64,000 nt of DNA, taken from the NCBI GenBank assembly GCA_950097015.1, contig CATNEN010000025.1, positions 186,001-250,000 on the forward strand. The letters run 5' to 3'. Positions 22,856 to 32,716 of the stretch are shown here, piece by piece. How positions within the stretch are numbered: position 1 is the first letter of the stretch; each line of letters starts with the position of its first letter. A program made the position numbers and the translations under genes. The notes below the pieces were generated by a model. That model saw only the letters and a list, made by a program, of their open reading frames with translations. It did not search any database and was not told the origin of the DNA. The DNA is from Macrostomum hystrix. Lineage: Eukaryota; Platyhelminthes; Macrostomidae.

Positions 22856-23050
22856 TTAGTTTCCGGTCACAGCCAGCTGACGCACCCGATCAATCAGCAG
22901 GTCCAATGCGGCTGTGCGCAATTCCAATGGGGAAACAATGGAAGCCTCACAGCCCAGGGCCACCCGGCGAAGGCTGGCGCTGGTGAGGAACTCCAGGTCC
23001 TCAGGGCTCAGATCGGCGGCGGTTGATCCGCTCTGCTGCCGGCGATCTTG
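22856..23050 (-). CDS. unrecognised two-exon gene, last exon
   Basis: Starts after the acceptor GTTGTCTTCAG (AG at 23052-23051) and runs in phase 0 for 64 codons to TAA at 22856. The product begins QDRRQQSGS and contains DLEFLTSASLRRVALG and LRTAALDLLIDRV, a short helical, Leu-rich ending. Exact phase match with the donor at 23378, good border consensus and coding-like composition support it. I do not recognise the family. Confidence 0.65.
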   Translation of the reverse strand, partial: QDRRQQSGSTAADLSPEDLEFLTSASLRRVALGCEASIVSPLELRTAALDLLIDRVRQLAVTGN

Positions 23051-23378
23051 CTGAAGACAACCAATTATATGGCAACCGGTTTTTAATGGACTGCTAGCAT
23101 CTGACTGAGCACAATCCTGAGTCCTTCTAGCACCTGACTGAGCACAATCCTGAGTCCTTCTAGCACCTGACTGAGCACAATCCTGAGTCCTTCTAGCACC
23201 TGACTGAGCACAATCCTGAGTCCTTCTAGCACCTGACTGAGCACAATCCTGAGTCCTGCTATCACCTGACTGAGCACAATCCTGAGTCCTGCTGTCACCT
23301 GACTGAGCACAATCCTGAGTCCTGCTATCACCTGACTGAGCACAATCCTGAGATTAGAATCTAATCACCCAGGCTTAC
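23051..23378 (-). other. 328 bp intron carrying a 33 bp repeat
   Basis: Donor CAG/GTAAGC at 23378 and acceptor TTGTCTTCAG at 23051, flanking exons in phase 0. Most of the intron is the 33 bp array. Confidence 0.65.
23090..23350. repeat. 33 bp minisatellite
   Basis: About eight copies of a 33 bp unit containing CCTGACTGAGCACAATCCTG and AGTCCTTCTAGCA; the later copies have CTGCTATCA or CTGCTGTCA instead. Lies inside the intron of the minus-strand gene. Confidence 0.92.
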
Positions 23379-23720
23379 CTGCTGCAGGCGAGGCGACTGC
23401 CTCCGCCAAGGCTGCTGTTGGTGGCGATAATTTGGCTGACGCCGAGGTTCAAACCAGGATTGGGGCTGTTGCTGCTGTTGCTGCACCTCTATAAGAGGCC
23501 TGCCACTGTTTGATAACGCTGGCGGTTCCGGTTGAGTGACCGGTTCAGGCGGCAGAACCAACTGCCGAAGCCCCCGACCCCGACTAATAATGACAGCAGA
23601 TTCACCGCCATTGATGGCACCTCGTTTCGAAATCGGCGGCGGGCCTCCGGCGATGGCTCCGCGAAGATTCTCAGGAGCTGCCAGGCCCACGAAATCGCCG
23701 CTGTCTGCTGAGTCCAGCAT
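23379..23720 (-). CDS. unrecognised two-exon gene, first recognised exon
   Basis: ATG at 23720 gives 114 codons to a consensus donor at 23378. With the next exon the product is about 178 residues. The sequence is Gly-, Pro- and Gln-rich (a run of six Gln; RGRG; many Pro-Glu) and low in complexity, with SGDFVGLAAPENLRG near the start. The frame continues upstream as far as a good acceptor (CTTCCAG before 23729), so the ATG may be internal and another exon may lie upstream. The gene lies directly 3' of the MALSU1-like gene on the same strand, but that frame ends in a stop of its own. Function unknown. Confidence 0.55.
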
Positions 23721-23729
23721 TGTTCCAGT

Positions 23730-24183
23730 CTGGAAGTTGAGCAGAAGTTAGTATTTTCTTTGGATTAATCAGATATTTGTATTACTACTACGCAGTAGCA
23801 TTCTTAAAAAATCATCGAATTGTAGCCCAATTGCAGAGACCAGAGTTTCTTTAGGCACTTTACAAAATCTGAGCACAAAACATTATATTTAAGAGCTAAA
23901 TTGAGCAACATTAAATAACAATAATAGCGAAATATGAACAGATTCGAATCGTGACAAATTGGAACATAATTGCAGTAATTATTGCTGAAACATGATCAAC
24001 TGCTGGGGGTCAACAACTAAATAGCTGGGAATCAGCAGAACAGAAGATGATGGACTGGGGAATCAGCAGAACAGAAGCTGATGGACTGGGGAATCAGCAG
24101 AACAGCTGATTGGCTAAATTTACGAGTAAGTATAAGCTTCCAACACTAGCTAGATACTATCTATCAATCCATGTAGACGTCCG
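23730..24183. other. spacer between the unknown gene and the MALSU1-like gene
   Basis: AT-rich, no gene. Contains the short 31 bp repeat at 24028-24112. Confidence 0.5.
24028..24112. repeat. short 31 bp tandem repeat
   Basis: Two full copies and a partial third of a 31 bp unit with GGAATCAGCAGAACAGAAG and GATGGACTG, spaced exactly 31 bp (24028, 24059, 24090). Confidence 0.85.
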
Positions 24184-25161
24184 TCACACTGTCTTTGCTA
24201 ATTTATCATTCGGCACTGGCTCTAAAGCAGACTTGGTTCGCCGTATCGATCGCTCTTCGATGGCCTGTCGGGCCACGTCGTCCCAGTTGATGTCGGCGCT
24301 GACAGATGACTCAGCTAATTGCGAGCCGCTTGGCTGACTAACAGCATCAGGAGCCATGCAGGCCTGGTCCAGTCCAGGTCCCAAGCACCAAAGCGACTCA
24401 AGATCGTACTTGGCCCTGGTGGCCGGCAAGAAGCAGTGCAGGCCGCAGTTACCCAGATCAACAGCGGCCCAATTACATCGCGACGGGCTGGAGCCGGCCT
24501 CGATGCTAGGCAGTGTCGGTGAGCGTCTACCACCGGAGGAATTCGACTGCAGACGCAGTTTGTAGACTTTCAACACGTATTCGGCCAGGCTAACCAGGTG
24601 ACGCGATGATCGACCAGTGCAAACAACCAGGTTAGGCGGACGAATCGACATCTTTGACGAAGAGCTCGCCGTCAGGGCCGGAGTGGTTGCTATGGCAACA
24701 ATGTCGCGAGCATTCCTATGCCTCAATAGTTGAACCAGTTCGGCCAGGTCGATGACTCCGCTTGAGCCGAGGCGCAGCGCGTCAATTGGACAATCGACTA
24801 TGAAACGCTGGCGACGCTCGGCTGCTGCGGCAGCCAATTCAGCTCCGGTGAGTTCAGCACGTTGATCATCGCTGCCTAGATATTCCACGTATTCGTCATA
24901 GTCTAACTGACTGTCGTCGAGTTCCTCATCAGCTGCACTGAGGCTGACATTGCTGTGGTGAGAAGCCGCGATGTCGCCAGGCTTTGATGGTGAGGAAGAC
25001 GATTCTGAGCACAGAAAACGACAGTCTTGAGACCAGATAAGCCGTTGCTGTTGAGTAGGCTTCACTAATCTAGCCCCAAAATGACTATACTGATTGAATG
25101 CGACCAAACTGTGGTAGCAGCTGCGGCCAAGACTGCGGCAGGACACCTGCAGCAGCAGCAA
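24184..25161 (-). CDS. MALSU1/RsfS-like mitochondrial ribosome assembly factor
   Basis: 325 codons in the open frame, ending in TGA. The RsfS/DUF143 fold is recognisable at about residues 137-262: DLAELVQLLRHRNARDIV, NLVVCTGRSSRHLVSLAEYV, NWAAVDLGNCGLHCFLP and ATRAKYDLESLW match the order seen in human MALSU1 and bacterial RsfS. Members bind the large subunit protein uL14 and act in assembly or silencing of the large ribosomal subunit; the MALSU1 branch is mitochondrial. The N-terminus (LLLQVSCRSLGRSCYHS onward) is basic and hydroxylated like a targeting peptide. The frame starts with TTG, not ATG; open sequence continues to a stop near 25200 without an ATG, and several AG acceptors lie there. 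A short upstream exon or a trans-splice site may therefore supply the start. The loop between conserved blocks (203-229) is longer and Ser-rich. Confidence 0.82.
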   Translation of the reverse strand: MLLLQVSCRSLGRSCYHSLVAFNQYSHFGARLVKPTQQQRLIWSQDCRFLCSESSSSPSKPGDIAASHHSNVSLSAADEELDDSQLDYDEYVEYLGSDDQRAELTGAELAAAAAERRQRFIVDCPIDALRLGSSGVIDLAELVQLLRHRNARDIVAIATTPALTASSSSKMSIRPPNLVVCTGRSSRHLVSLAEYVLKVYKLRLQSNSSGGRRSPTLPSIEAGSSPSRCNWAAVDLGNCGLHCFLPATRAKYDLESLWCLGPGLDQACMAPDAVSQPSGSQLAESSVSADINWDDVARQAIEERSIRRTKSALEPVPNDKLAKTV

Positions 25162-25199
25162 CAGCTGATGCGATTGTGATGGCAGTGACAGCTGTTAAT

Positions 25200-26571
25200 A
25201 GGTTCAGATGGTTTGGTGATCAGTTCTCATTTCATTTGACTTTTTTTCAATGTCTTGTTTTTAAGATATTATATTGTAGGCTTACTTAATGCATGAACAT
25301 CTAATATAGCTATATATTTTTATTTACTTTAAGCCATGACATAAGCAAAATGTGCTTTTTGAAGAAAATCTATACTTTAAAATTAATTCTAAATTTATTT
25401 TCAGACTTTAAAAGATAAATAAAATAAATATTAAGAGATGATAAAGACATCCTAAAAAGGTTGCTTTGAAAATATAGAACTTCACAGTACCATGTGTACT
25501 CAAAGAGTACATTGATTGTGATCTGCATGTTGCAAAATTTACCTTTACTCAGGAACTTAATATACTTTTACTTTTTAACATAAGAGCATGTGTACATTAA
25601 AATTATTTTTATTATTTTTTTCATGGTTTTTTTCATTTTTTAATTAATTAAAATAATATGCCATAAATTGAATACTGGTCTTCATCTGTAATATGTAATT
25701 ATTTTAATTATTTTAAAACTATGAATTTAAAATAAAGGTTCAGGACTAAAGTAAACAATATAAAAATCTATTAGCTGGCCATAGCTACTAATATTTTTAC
25801 AACCTATAACAGTCACAGTGCATGGCTGGCTAGCAAATTTGACTTAAATGCTTAGTTATTAGTAGGCTAGGTCTACAAAATACAAACAGCAATATCCCAA
25901 GCAAATAATTTGACACTACTTAAGCATCTTATATCATCTTTTTAATGAAAATTACAAAAATGTATTTTAGTAAGTCTGCCAAAGACAGACACAAAAGCAA
26001 TCAGATTTCTAATATTTACAATGAACCAGAACACTATGCCTTACTGCACAGTTGTAAAGCAAAGTACAGTTAATAGCAACATGCTTTCATTAGGCAGGCC
26101 ACAGGCATAGGCCACATAGCTACCAATTGTCTATTTTTTCTTGTAAATTGACTAAAAAATAAATTCACAAGCCTTTTAGGCGTTTCATATTTCGACGAAA
26201 CAAGTACAAAAGCAATATAAACCGTTTCATCGAATTACAATGAGAATATTTAGAGTATGTTAGTTAATAATCTAGCCACTTGAATAACAAATCCGTTTAC
26301 TGATGTTAAAATATTTACTACTCTTATTTCTTAGTTTTAATGCAAAAAAGAATTATTTGAAATATTTTACATTACGACAAAATTATCCACTAAATGAATA
26401 TCCATCTAAATGATCATGTGAATATTCTGGCCAGTAGTGGATTACTCTATAAAATTATCTGTCGATAAAAACTGATGTCGATTTTGAGATGCAAAGCAAA
26501 AAATGTTAAATCATCGAAATTAAGAAGTAATTTTCCTCACAAACTATTTATACTTGGGTTAGAACTGCACT
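25200..26571. other. AT-rich gene-free stretch
   Basis: Very AT-rich with many stop codons in all frames. I see no gene, tandem array or RNA gene here. Confidence 0.6.
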
Positions 26572-26765
26572 TTAACCCTCCAATTCATAGCCCATTAATC
26601 GATCAGTATATACTATTGGTGGCTTGTGTATAGGAAAGTATGTATAGAACCAAGTCAGGTACAGAAATGGCTTGAGCACAAAATAAGTTATAACACTTTC
26701 AGTTACAGCGAAGCTGTGGTAAGCTCGCAAGCCCAAAGCGCGAGTCTGTAAAAGGCAATTGGTGG
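26572..26765 (-). CDS. possible terminal exon of a small membrane protein
   Basis: A frame ending in TAA at 26572 whose composition is less AT-rich than its surroundings. A good acceptor (TTGCCTTTTACAG) lies just inside the frame. After it the residues read TRALGLRAYHSFAVTE, then a hydrophobic segment (ITYFVLKPFLYLTWFYTYF), then a short polar tail ending MGYELEG. The frame has no ATG, so it would be a last exon. A basic lead and one membrane span would suit a small mitochondrial inner-membrane protein, but I do not recognise it. Confidence 0.3.
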
Positions 26766-26789
26766 GGAGCCCCTGTTTAGATGACAAAA

Positions 26790-27456
26790 ATTAATGCGCC
26801 TTAGAATGCCCACAAACAGCTGTGGTTGAGAGCCACTGACTGTACATTTACAAAGTACATCAAACTGGGTTAGGGGTAATTTCTATTCTCAACTCCGTAT
26901 ATTCTTTGAGTCGATTACAAAAATAGATCATTTAACCACTACAGTACGCGTACGTATTTAGTAAATAGCAATCTAAAAAGTAGACGGCGGTCTTTACTCT
27001 GCCATGCTCTTTCACTATCGTATCGTTGCGTAGAAACAAAGTTAATATTGTTGATTAGATGCAAAAATCATGTCTAAATAATTCAGAAAGAGTAGAGAGG
27101 GAATAGTACTATAGTAGAGCGTGAAGGTACACAGCAAAATGGAAAGTATACAGAAGCTTAACTCACTGGCTCCCCAAGCCTGGAATTATCCAGGCTAGTT
27201 CAGATCAGACTGGTTGTTTCTTGTTTGGAATCTATACGAAGAGTTAAGCTATTATATCAACACGTCAAAATGATTGCTAAAAAAGTTTTTTATTGTATGG
27301 CGTTTGGTATATATTGGATGTTCCAATAGCAGATGCGAGAGCAAATACCATTTAAAACACGATCCAGTCGCTGAATCCATCCAATCTAAAATTCACTTCC
27401 ACAGCACTACCAAGGTGAACAAACTAATAATTCCGACCCCGTAAATTCTGGGCTAC
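26790..27456. other. upstream region of the DEG/ENaC gene
   Basis: AT-rich, no ORF. It should contain the promoter and 5' UTR of the channel gene, but I cannot point to a reliable element. Confidence 0.5.
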
Positions 27457-28444
27457 ATGGCTGATGTGGAAGACGTTACCAAATCAGAAGGCAACAGTGG
27501 CTGCACTGCGTCCTATCGGCTAAGGCAGCAGCTGCTAAAGCAGGCAATTAAATCGACAACAGCGCATGGACTGTCGAGAGTCGCCAGCGACAAGCACCTG
27601 GGTCTGCGCTTGTTCTGGGCCGCTGCATTTCTGTCCATGCTAGGATTGTTCCTCAATGAGCTGTCAAACGCTGCGGTCAAGCTGCAGTCGTTGCCCGTTA
27701 CTACCGCTGTGGAACCGTCTTCAGAATCTTTCGTCTTCCCTGACGTGCACATCTGCCCCATGAGTATTGTCTCCGCAAGCTATCCTTCGCAAATGACGCC
27801 GGAAGATGCCAACTACACGCTTGAGCAGTTTGACAAAATAAATCGTCTTGTAGATTATCTGAATGCGACCACAGCAGAAAAAATAGAAATGGCAGCGCTG
27901 GCCTTTCCATCAACAGTGCAGCGAAGCTTTCTAAGTGGAAGACTCGGAATGCGACAAGAACAGACTATAATCAGCGCGAAAATTTATCCTTCAAATAGAC
28001 GTCTTGAGTTAAACGTTGATATCGAGGACGAGTCACATCACAGGCGTTTAAAATGTTTTCGAGTTCGTGTCAAGAACTCTGAGTCTCGCAACCTTTTGAA
28101 CAGCATCACAAACTGCCTGGATCTGATCCTGTATGCGGATGTGACCTACAACCATACGCTGCGATTCTCTGAACATAAGATTGACTCACGAGGTCTAGCA
28201 TTTTCGAACTACGACTCATTAATAAGTGCCGGTGTTCACCTGTTCTTCACAGAGGAGGCTGCGTACCCTGATGACTACAGTGCATCGGTTGTACTCAGTC
28301 CCGGCTTAAAGCATTACATTAAAGTTTCTATGTCCCACTTGAGAATGGTTGAGAAAAAAGGCCAGTGCGTCAGTGGAACCCCCAAGGTATCGTTTCTTAA
28401 TGAACTCGATGAGGAGCCTGCCGAATTTAAATCCAATTTAGCAG
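27457..28444 (+). CDS. DEG/ENaC family sodium channel, exon 1
   Basis: ATG at 27457 (CTACATGGCTG) opens 329 codons plus one base. Joined with 28533-29245 the product is 566 residues, typical for the family of trimeric, amiloride-sensitive type cation channels with two membrane spans. The N-terminal gating His-Gly is visible in STTAHGLSRV (His37-Gly38), followed by span 1 (about 50-68, GLRLFWAAAFLSMLGLFLNE). The long extracellular domain begins with the ESFVFPDVHICPMS block (FPDVxIC is a family motif). Several N-x-T/S sites suggest glycosylation. The exon ends in phase 1 at CAG/GCAAGT, a GC-type donor. Reading through the donor meets TAA within 20 codons, so splicing is required. Confidence 0.9.
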
Positions 28445-28532
28445 GCAAGTGCAAAATACGAGCTTTTTTCGGGAAGCCCAAGCTCGTAATTTAAGCTACA
28501 TTTCATGATTTTTTCTTTAACTAAAATTCCAG
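28445..28532 (+). other. 88 bp GC-AG intron of the DEG/ENaC gene
   Basis: Donor CAG/GCAAGT at 28445, acceptor TTCTTTAACTAAAATTCCAG ending at 28532. Only this donor restores the frame: the single G of exon 1 plus CT of exon 2 makes GCT (Ala) before TGC TAC. GCAAGT is the strong consensus of the rare GC donors. The nearest GT (28449) would shift the frame. Confidence 0.75.
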
Positions 28533-29245
28533 CTTGCTACGCTAAGTACTTCACAGACATAACACAGCGCTACTTAAACTGCAAAGTACCCGGGCATTTC
28601 CCGATTCCGTCTGAATATCGAAACCTGCCAAACTGCTACAACCTATCGGACTATCTCTACAACGTAAACCACACGGACAAAAAATTGGAACGGTTAATGA
28701 AGACATTGAAACTGCTTCAAACTACAAGTCACAATTCGGAATTGCTTGATTTAGTAAATGGTATGAAGCTGGTGGAGAAAATTTGCGAATTTCAGGTGCC
28801 ATGCGATGAGCTAGAGTACACAGCTCAACTCAGCTCGAGCTTGTATCCTGTGAAGCAGGGATACCAGACTTCATTGGCTTCATTGTTGCAGCAATTGTTA
28901 CAAGAAAGAAAAAGCCAGGGTTACTCAGTCCCAGGACTGGAATGGCTAACCAATCTACTGCTAACGGCCAACACTACCACGGAAAAGGCGACTGCTTCGG
29001 ACGCTCTGTCAAATAATATTATTCGGACACTGATTTGCGCCCGTCAGTTCCGCTCGACGAGCATCACACAGAGCATCTCATTTGGTTTGAGTGATTTTCT
29101 AGCTTCTAGCGGCGGTCTGATGGGTCTCTTCATGGGTGCCAGCGTCCTTACTCTGGTCGAGACGGTTGATCTAATAGTGTGTCTTTTGGGAGGACACAGG
29201 CTCAGTGCTAGTAGAACCACTGCAAGGAAAAGTCGCGATGAATAA
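28533..29245 (+). CDS. DEG/ENaC family sodium channel, exon 2
   Basis: Continues exon 1 to TAA at 29245. After the Cys-rich ectodomain segment (ACYAKYF, LNCKVPG, LPNCYN), a long helical stretch leads to the second span and pore, SSGGLMGLFMGASVLTLVE (about 523-541). The selectivity triplet G-A-S is at about 531-533, in the family's G-x-S position. The pre-pore SFGLSDFLASSGG corresponds to the usual block before span 2. The Glu and Asp after the pore (VETVD) are kept. The C-tail is short (about 18 residues) and basic. The number of ectodomain cysteines is lower than in vertebrate ENaC. The ligand or stimulus (peptide, acid or mechanical) cannot be told. Confidence 0.9.
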
Positions 29246-29990
29246 CGCGGTGTCGTTTGTTGGCGGGAGTATCGAAACGTTTTCATTCGGCGGCTGGCTA
29301 AAACCATGCAGATGCAGCTGTAACTTTTTACTTTCTCTCTTGTATGCTTACTGGCTTACTTACATCCATACTTACTTCTTTTTCTCATATGGTTGTGGTT
29401 ATCTACCCTCGTACCTCTATAGAATAGCTGCCCTACCTGATCGCCAGAGGGCGGCACTGTTCCAGGCAGTGGTCGAGACGGTCCTGCTGCTGTACAACGC
29501 CGCGAGACCTGAACGCTGACGGACTCACTCGAACGAAAATGAACGCGTCGCACGCCGGCCTGCTGCGTGCCTTCTTTAAGATTAGTGACGAGAGTCTAAC
29601 GCGGGACTATATCGCAGCACCAGAGCTGATTTGCAACTCCAGCTGGCAGGCCACATCATCCGCGCCAAGTCGTATTTGCCACAGCCGGTGCAGGTGCTGC
29701 TCACGCCGCAACACCCTACCGGTGCGGCCAGGCCCCAAATCGGCCCCTTCGTCTACTGCCTCATGGCTTCATGACCCTCATGGCGCCCGGACTCTTCTGC
29801 TGGTGCGGCCTTCGTTCGCACCAAGGCTCTGAAGCACGCCCTGTGACGCTGCGTTTTTCACCTCCACAAATTTAGTTGTTTTCGTCATTTTGTCTGTTAT
29901 TTTTGTTGCGGTTGCATAGTATGTTTTACTAAGGCTTATTTTATGATAATAAAATACTTACTTAAAAAATCTTACATACTAAATTTATGA
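29246..29990 (+). other. 3' flank of the channel gene and a GC-rich block
   Basis: 29246-29400 would be the channel 3' UTR. From about 29420 to 29850 the DNA becomes GC-rich with ORFs in several frames (an ATG at 29539 opens 97 codons), no domain recognised. It may be the decayed 5' part of the transposase that follows. AATAAA is at about 29949. Confidence 0.35.
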
Positions 29991-29992
29991 TA

Positions 29993-30432
29993 AGGGCAAG
30001 ACTAAAGAGAAGTTTGGTGAGTTCCTGCAGATCACCGTCGGCAACTTCCAAGCTGCGTTCCCAGTCTCGCGTTGTTATGTTGTCATCGACAAAGTAAGTT
30101 CTCACAATGACGCCGATGACTTCGAGATTCCGGCCACCATTCAGGTCAAGCGGCTTCCACCATACAGTCCATTTTTGACTCCTATGGAGAACTCAATCTC
30201 CTGTTGGAAGGCCGCTCTGAAGAGAGAACTAGCAGCAGACCAGCAAAAGTTCATCGCTCCGACAGCTGAGCAGCTCGGGAATCAGTCGATGACGGCCTAT
30301 CGGCGAGACATTCTGTACAACATGGTGGACAGAACCATTGGCTGCATCTCTGTGGACAAGTGCACTGAGTGGTTCAACCATGTATTTACATACGTCCCTC
30401 GCTGCCTTGGTGGACAGGCAATTGATGGATAG
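29993..30432 (+). pseudogene. DDE transposase fragment (Tc1/mariner or IS630-like)
   Basis: About 145 codons are open without a start Met. YVVIDK carries a likely catalytic Asp, and LPPYSPFLTPMENSISCWK carries the typical P-Y-S-P-x-L-x-P-x-E-N block with the catalytic Glu, about 32 residues further on. A helical C-terminus follows, ending TAG. The first Asp, the DNA-binding part and the terminal repeats are missing or unrecognisable, so it is a remnant. Similarity to DDE_3-type transposases is by eye. Confidence 0.7.
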
Positions 30433-31054
30433 GTGTCGCATTGAAGTTGACCAACTGACAGTCTTGTACCTGTTTTTCATTTTACTCTTACGTTCGTCGA
30501 TTTGTTGTGTTTTACCTCTTGAGTCTATTGAACAAGACTTTGTTCAAAATAGGAGGTAAAATGGTGTAAGTAGTACGTGTTTTATTGTTCAAGTCTCGTT
30601 CACACGACCAAACGATTCACGTTCTTAATTAGTTGTTCATCTACAAATAGCTAGTCTAATTTGACTTTGTATTTTGACAAGAATGTACACTCTTGAGTTC
30701 TGGTCTCATTTGATGACAGTAGGAACTAATTTTTCCCCACTATCCTGTATGTGTACAGTTTAGTTTAAAAAAGTCTAAACACCTGTATTTCGACGCTTGT
30801 GATAAAAAAGGCTTAATTTACTACTAGTTGAGCAGAAATCATTCACGAGAATAATCACTTGTTAACGGGCAATTAACCAAATCGGGTTTTAGAACATTTC
30901 GAATCTGATGCTTAAAACAGACTGGCATTCATAGTTGTACCGCATACATCACATTTCCGCAAATATATATTTTATTTCTACCTTTTGATGTAGGTATTTC
31001 TACCTGTACTGTGAAAGGTACTTTGATCGCCTTTTGCTGCAGTTAAAGTGACTC
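30433..31054. other. AT-rich spacer between transposon remnants
   Basis: No ORF or repeat of note. 31040-31060 is the apparent 5' truncation point of the next element. Confidence 0.5.
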
Positions 31055-31219
31055 CGCAAAGCAAACAAAACCAAGAGCCCTGCGGATCAGACCGCCTATC
31101 TTGAAGCTATTCATGAGCTCAACAGGGAGATCAGGACTGCCAAGGCCCAGAAGTGGCGTCAATACTGCGAGGAGCTAGAGGGCTCACACCCCACCTCCAG
31201 GATTGTCAAAGCACTTACG

Positions 31220-31900
31220 ATGGACAAAATTTCCAAGCTCTCCTCGGTAAAGCGAACCGACGATACGTCAACTGACAACACAGGGGAAACGCTTGAGGTT
31301 ATGCTCTATGCCTTCTTCCCCAACGAGCCAGCCAATCCGACCAACCCAGATCACACTGAGGGAGGCCAGATGCTTGCTGCCTCTATCATAACGGAGGACT
31401 GCATCATCAAAACGGCCACCTTCTATAAGCCTTTTAAGGCTCCAGGGCCCGATGGCATCGTACCTGCCTTTCTTAGAGAGGCGGTTAAATGCCCAGGTTA
31501 CCTGCGCAATCTTTACAGCCTCTATCGAGCCTGCATCACGCTCGGGTACGTCCCGCAGGCATGGACCGAGGCGAAGGTGATTTTTATCCCGAAGCCAGGC
31601 CGTCCGGACTACGAGTCCATTAAATCATTTAAACCAATCAGCCTAACCATCTTCCTGGTCAAGCTGATGAAGAGACTAGTGCTTTTGCGCCTTCTCTCAG
31701 TGGAACTGAAGAACACGCCGCTCAGCGACAACCAGCATGCTTTTCGGGAGGGTCGCTCCACCGAAAGCGCGCTACACGTTCTGTTCGACAAACTGGAGAA
31801 AGCTGTGCTTGGCAATGGCTTTGCTCTAACTGTCTTCCTGGACATTAATCGTGCCTTTGACAACGTCCTCTTCGAGGCGTTCCGCAAAGCTGTATGTTAG
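31220..31900 (+). pseudogene. reverse transcriptase, N-terminal part of the non-LTR element
   Basis: The frame holds RT blocks 1 to 4 in order (PGPDGIVPAFLRE; PQAWTEAKVIFIPKP; FKPISL; HAFREGRSTESALH; FLDINRAFD). It stops at a TAG after FRKAVC, where intact relatives continue, so the stop or the frameshift just before it is a lesion. Confidence 0.8.
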
Positions 31901-32571
31901 AGACACACTCACTCTTCCCTCACCAGATGGATCATGTATATGATCAGTCATCGCATGGTCACTGCCAGCCTGCTGGGCCACCAACGGACGATCCCCCATC
32001 CGCAAAGGGAGCCCGCAGGAAGGGGCGCTCTCTCCTATTCACTGGAACATGGTCATTGACGAGCTCGTCCGGGACGCCCGTCCTGAAGGTGGGTAATGCG
32101 GATGATGTCACTGCTGTGGCGTCTGGCCCATCTCCTGATACTCTCAGGAACCTCCTTCAGAATTTCATCCACTCTGCTGAGCAATGGGCGGGTCGCTGTA
32201 GTCTGAAGCTCTCCGAGACTAAGACTCCAGTGATCATGTTCACCAGCAGAAAAAAGTGGCAGATACGGCCACTTAGGCTTTACGGAAAGAAAATTTCCTT
32301 CTGTAAGCCAACCAAACGCCTAGGAATCACCGTGGACCATAGGCTGAACTGGTCTCCCCATGTTCATTCCAAAACCAAGAGGGCCCTCGCAATCCTCGCG
32401 CAGCTGCGAAGGGACGTTGGCACCACCTGGGGGCTCACCCCCAAGCGCTTCTGGTGGATCTATATTGCAACGGTCAGGCCAGCTGTCTCGTTCGGCAGCT
32501 TGATCTGGGCCAGCGCCCTGCAGATGAGGACCTGCCTGGAGGCACTTAGGAGAACGCAAGGGAGCGCATGA
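31894..32571 (+). pseudogene. reverse transcriptase, C-terminal part of the non-LTR element
   Basis: In this frame NADDVTAVASG stands for the catalytic Y-A-D-D box. The thumb region is recognisable: NFIHSAEQWAGRCSLKLSETK, RPLRLYGKKISFCKPTKRLG and DHRLNWSPHVHSK. The first 60 codons do not resemble RT, so the true frame enters later. Ends by frameshift near 32560. Confidence 0.75.
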
Positions 32572-32716
32572 CCATGAGAGCCCCACCGTCTGCTCCTTAC
32601 GACGGCCTCGATGCCTTCCTTGACGCTCCCCCGTTGGACATTTTTGTCCACAGGGAAGCCGCTAAAATACGCGTCGGCTCACTGACGCCGGCGTCCGCTT
32701 CACGCCGCAAAGAGCC

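Noticed and set aside
23090-23350. CRISPR-like appearance of regularly spaced repeats
   Set aside because: The array is uniform 33 bp tandem units with no variable spacers, in a eukaryotic intron. The same applies to all other arrays.
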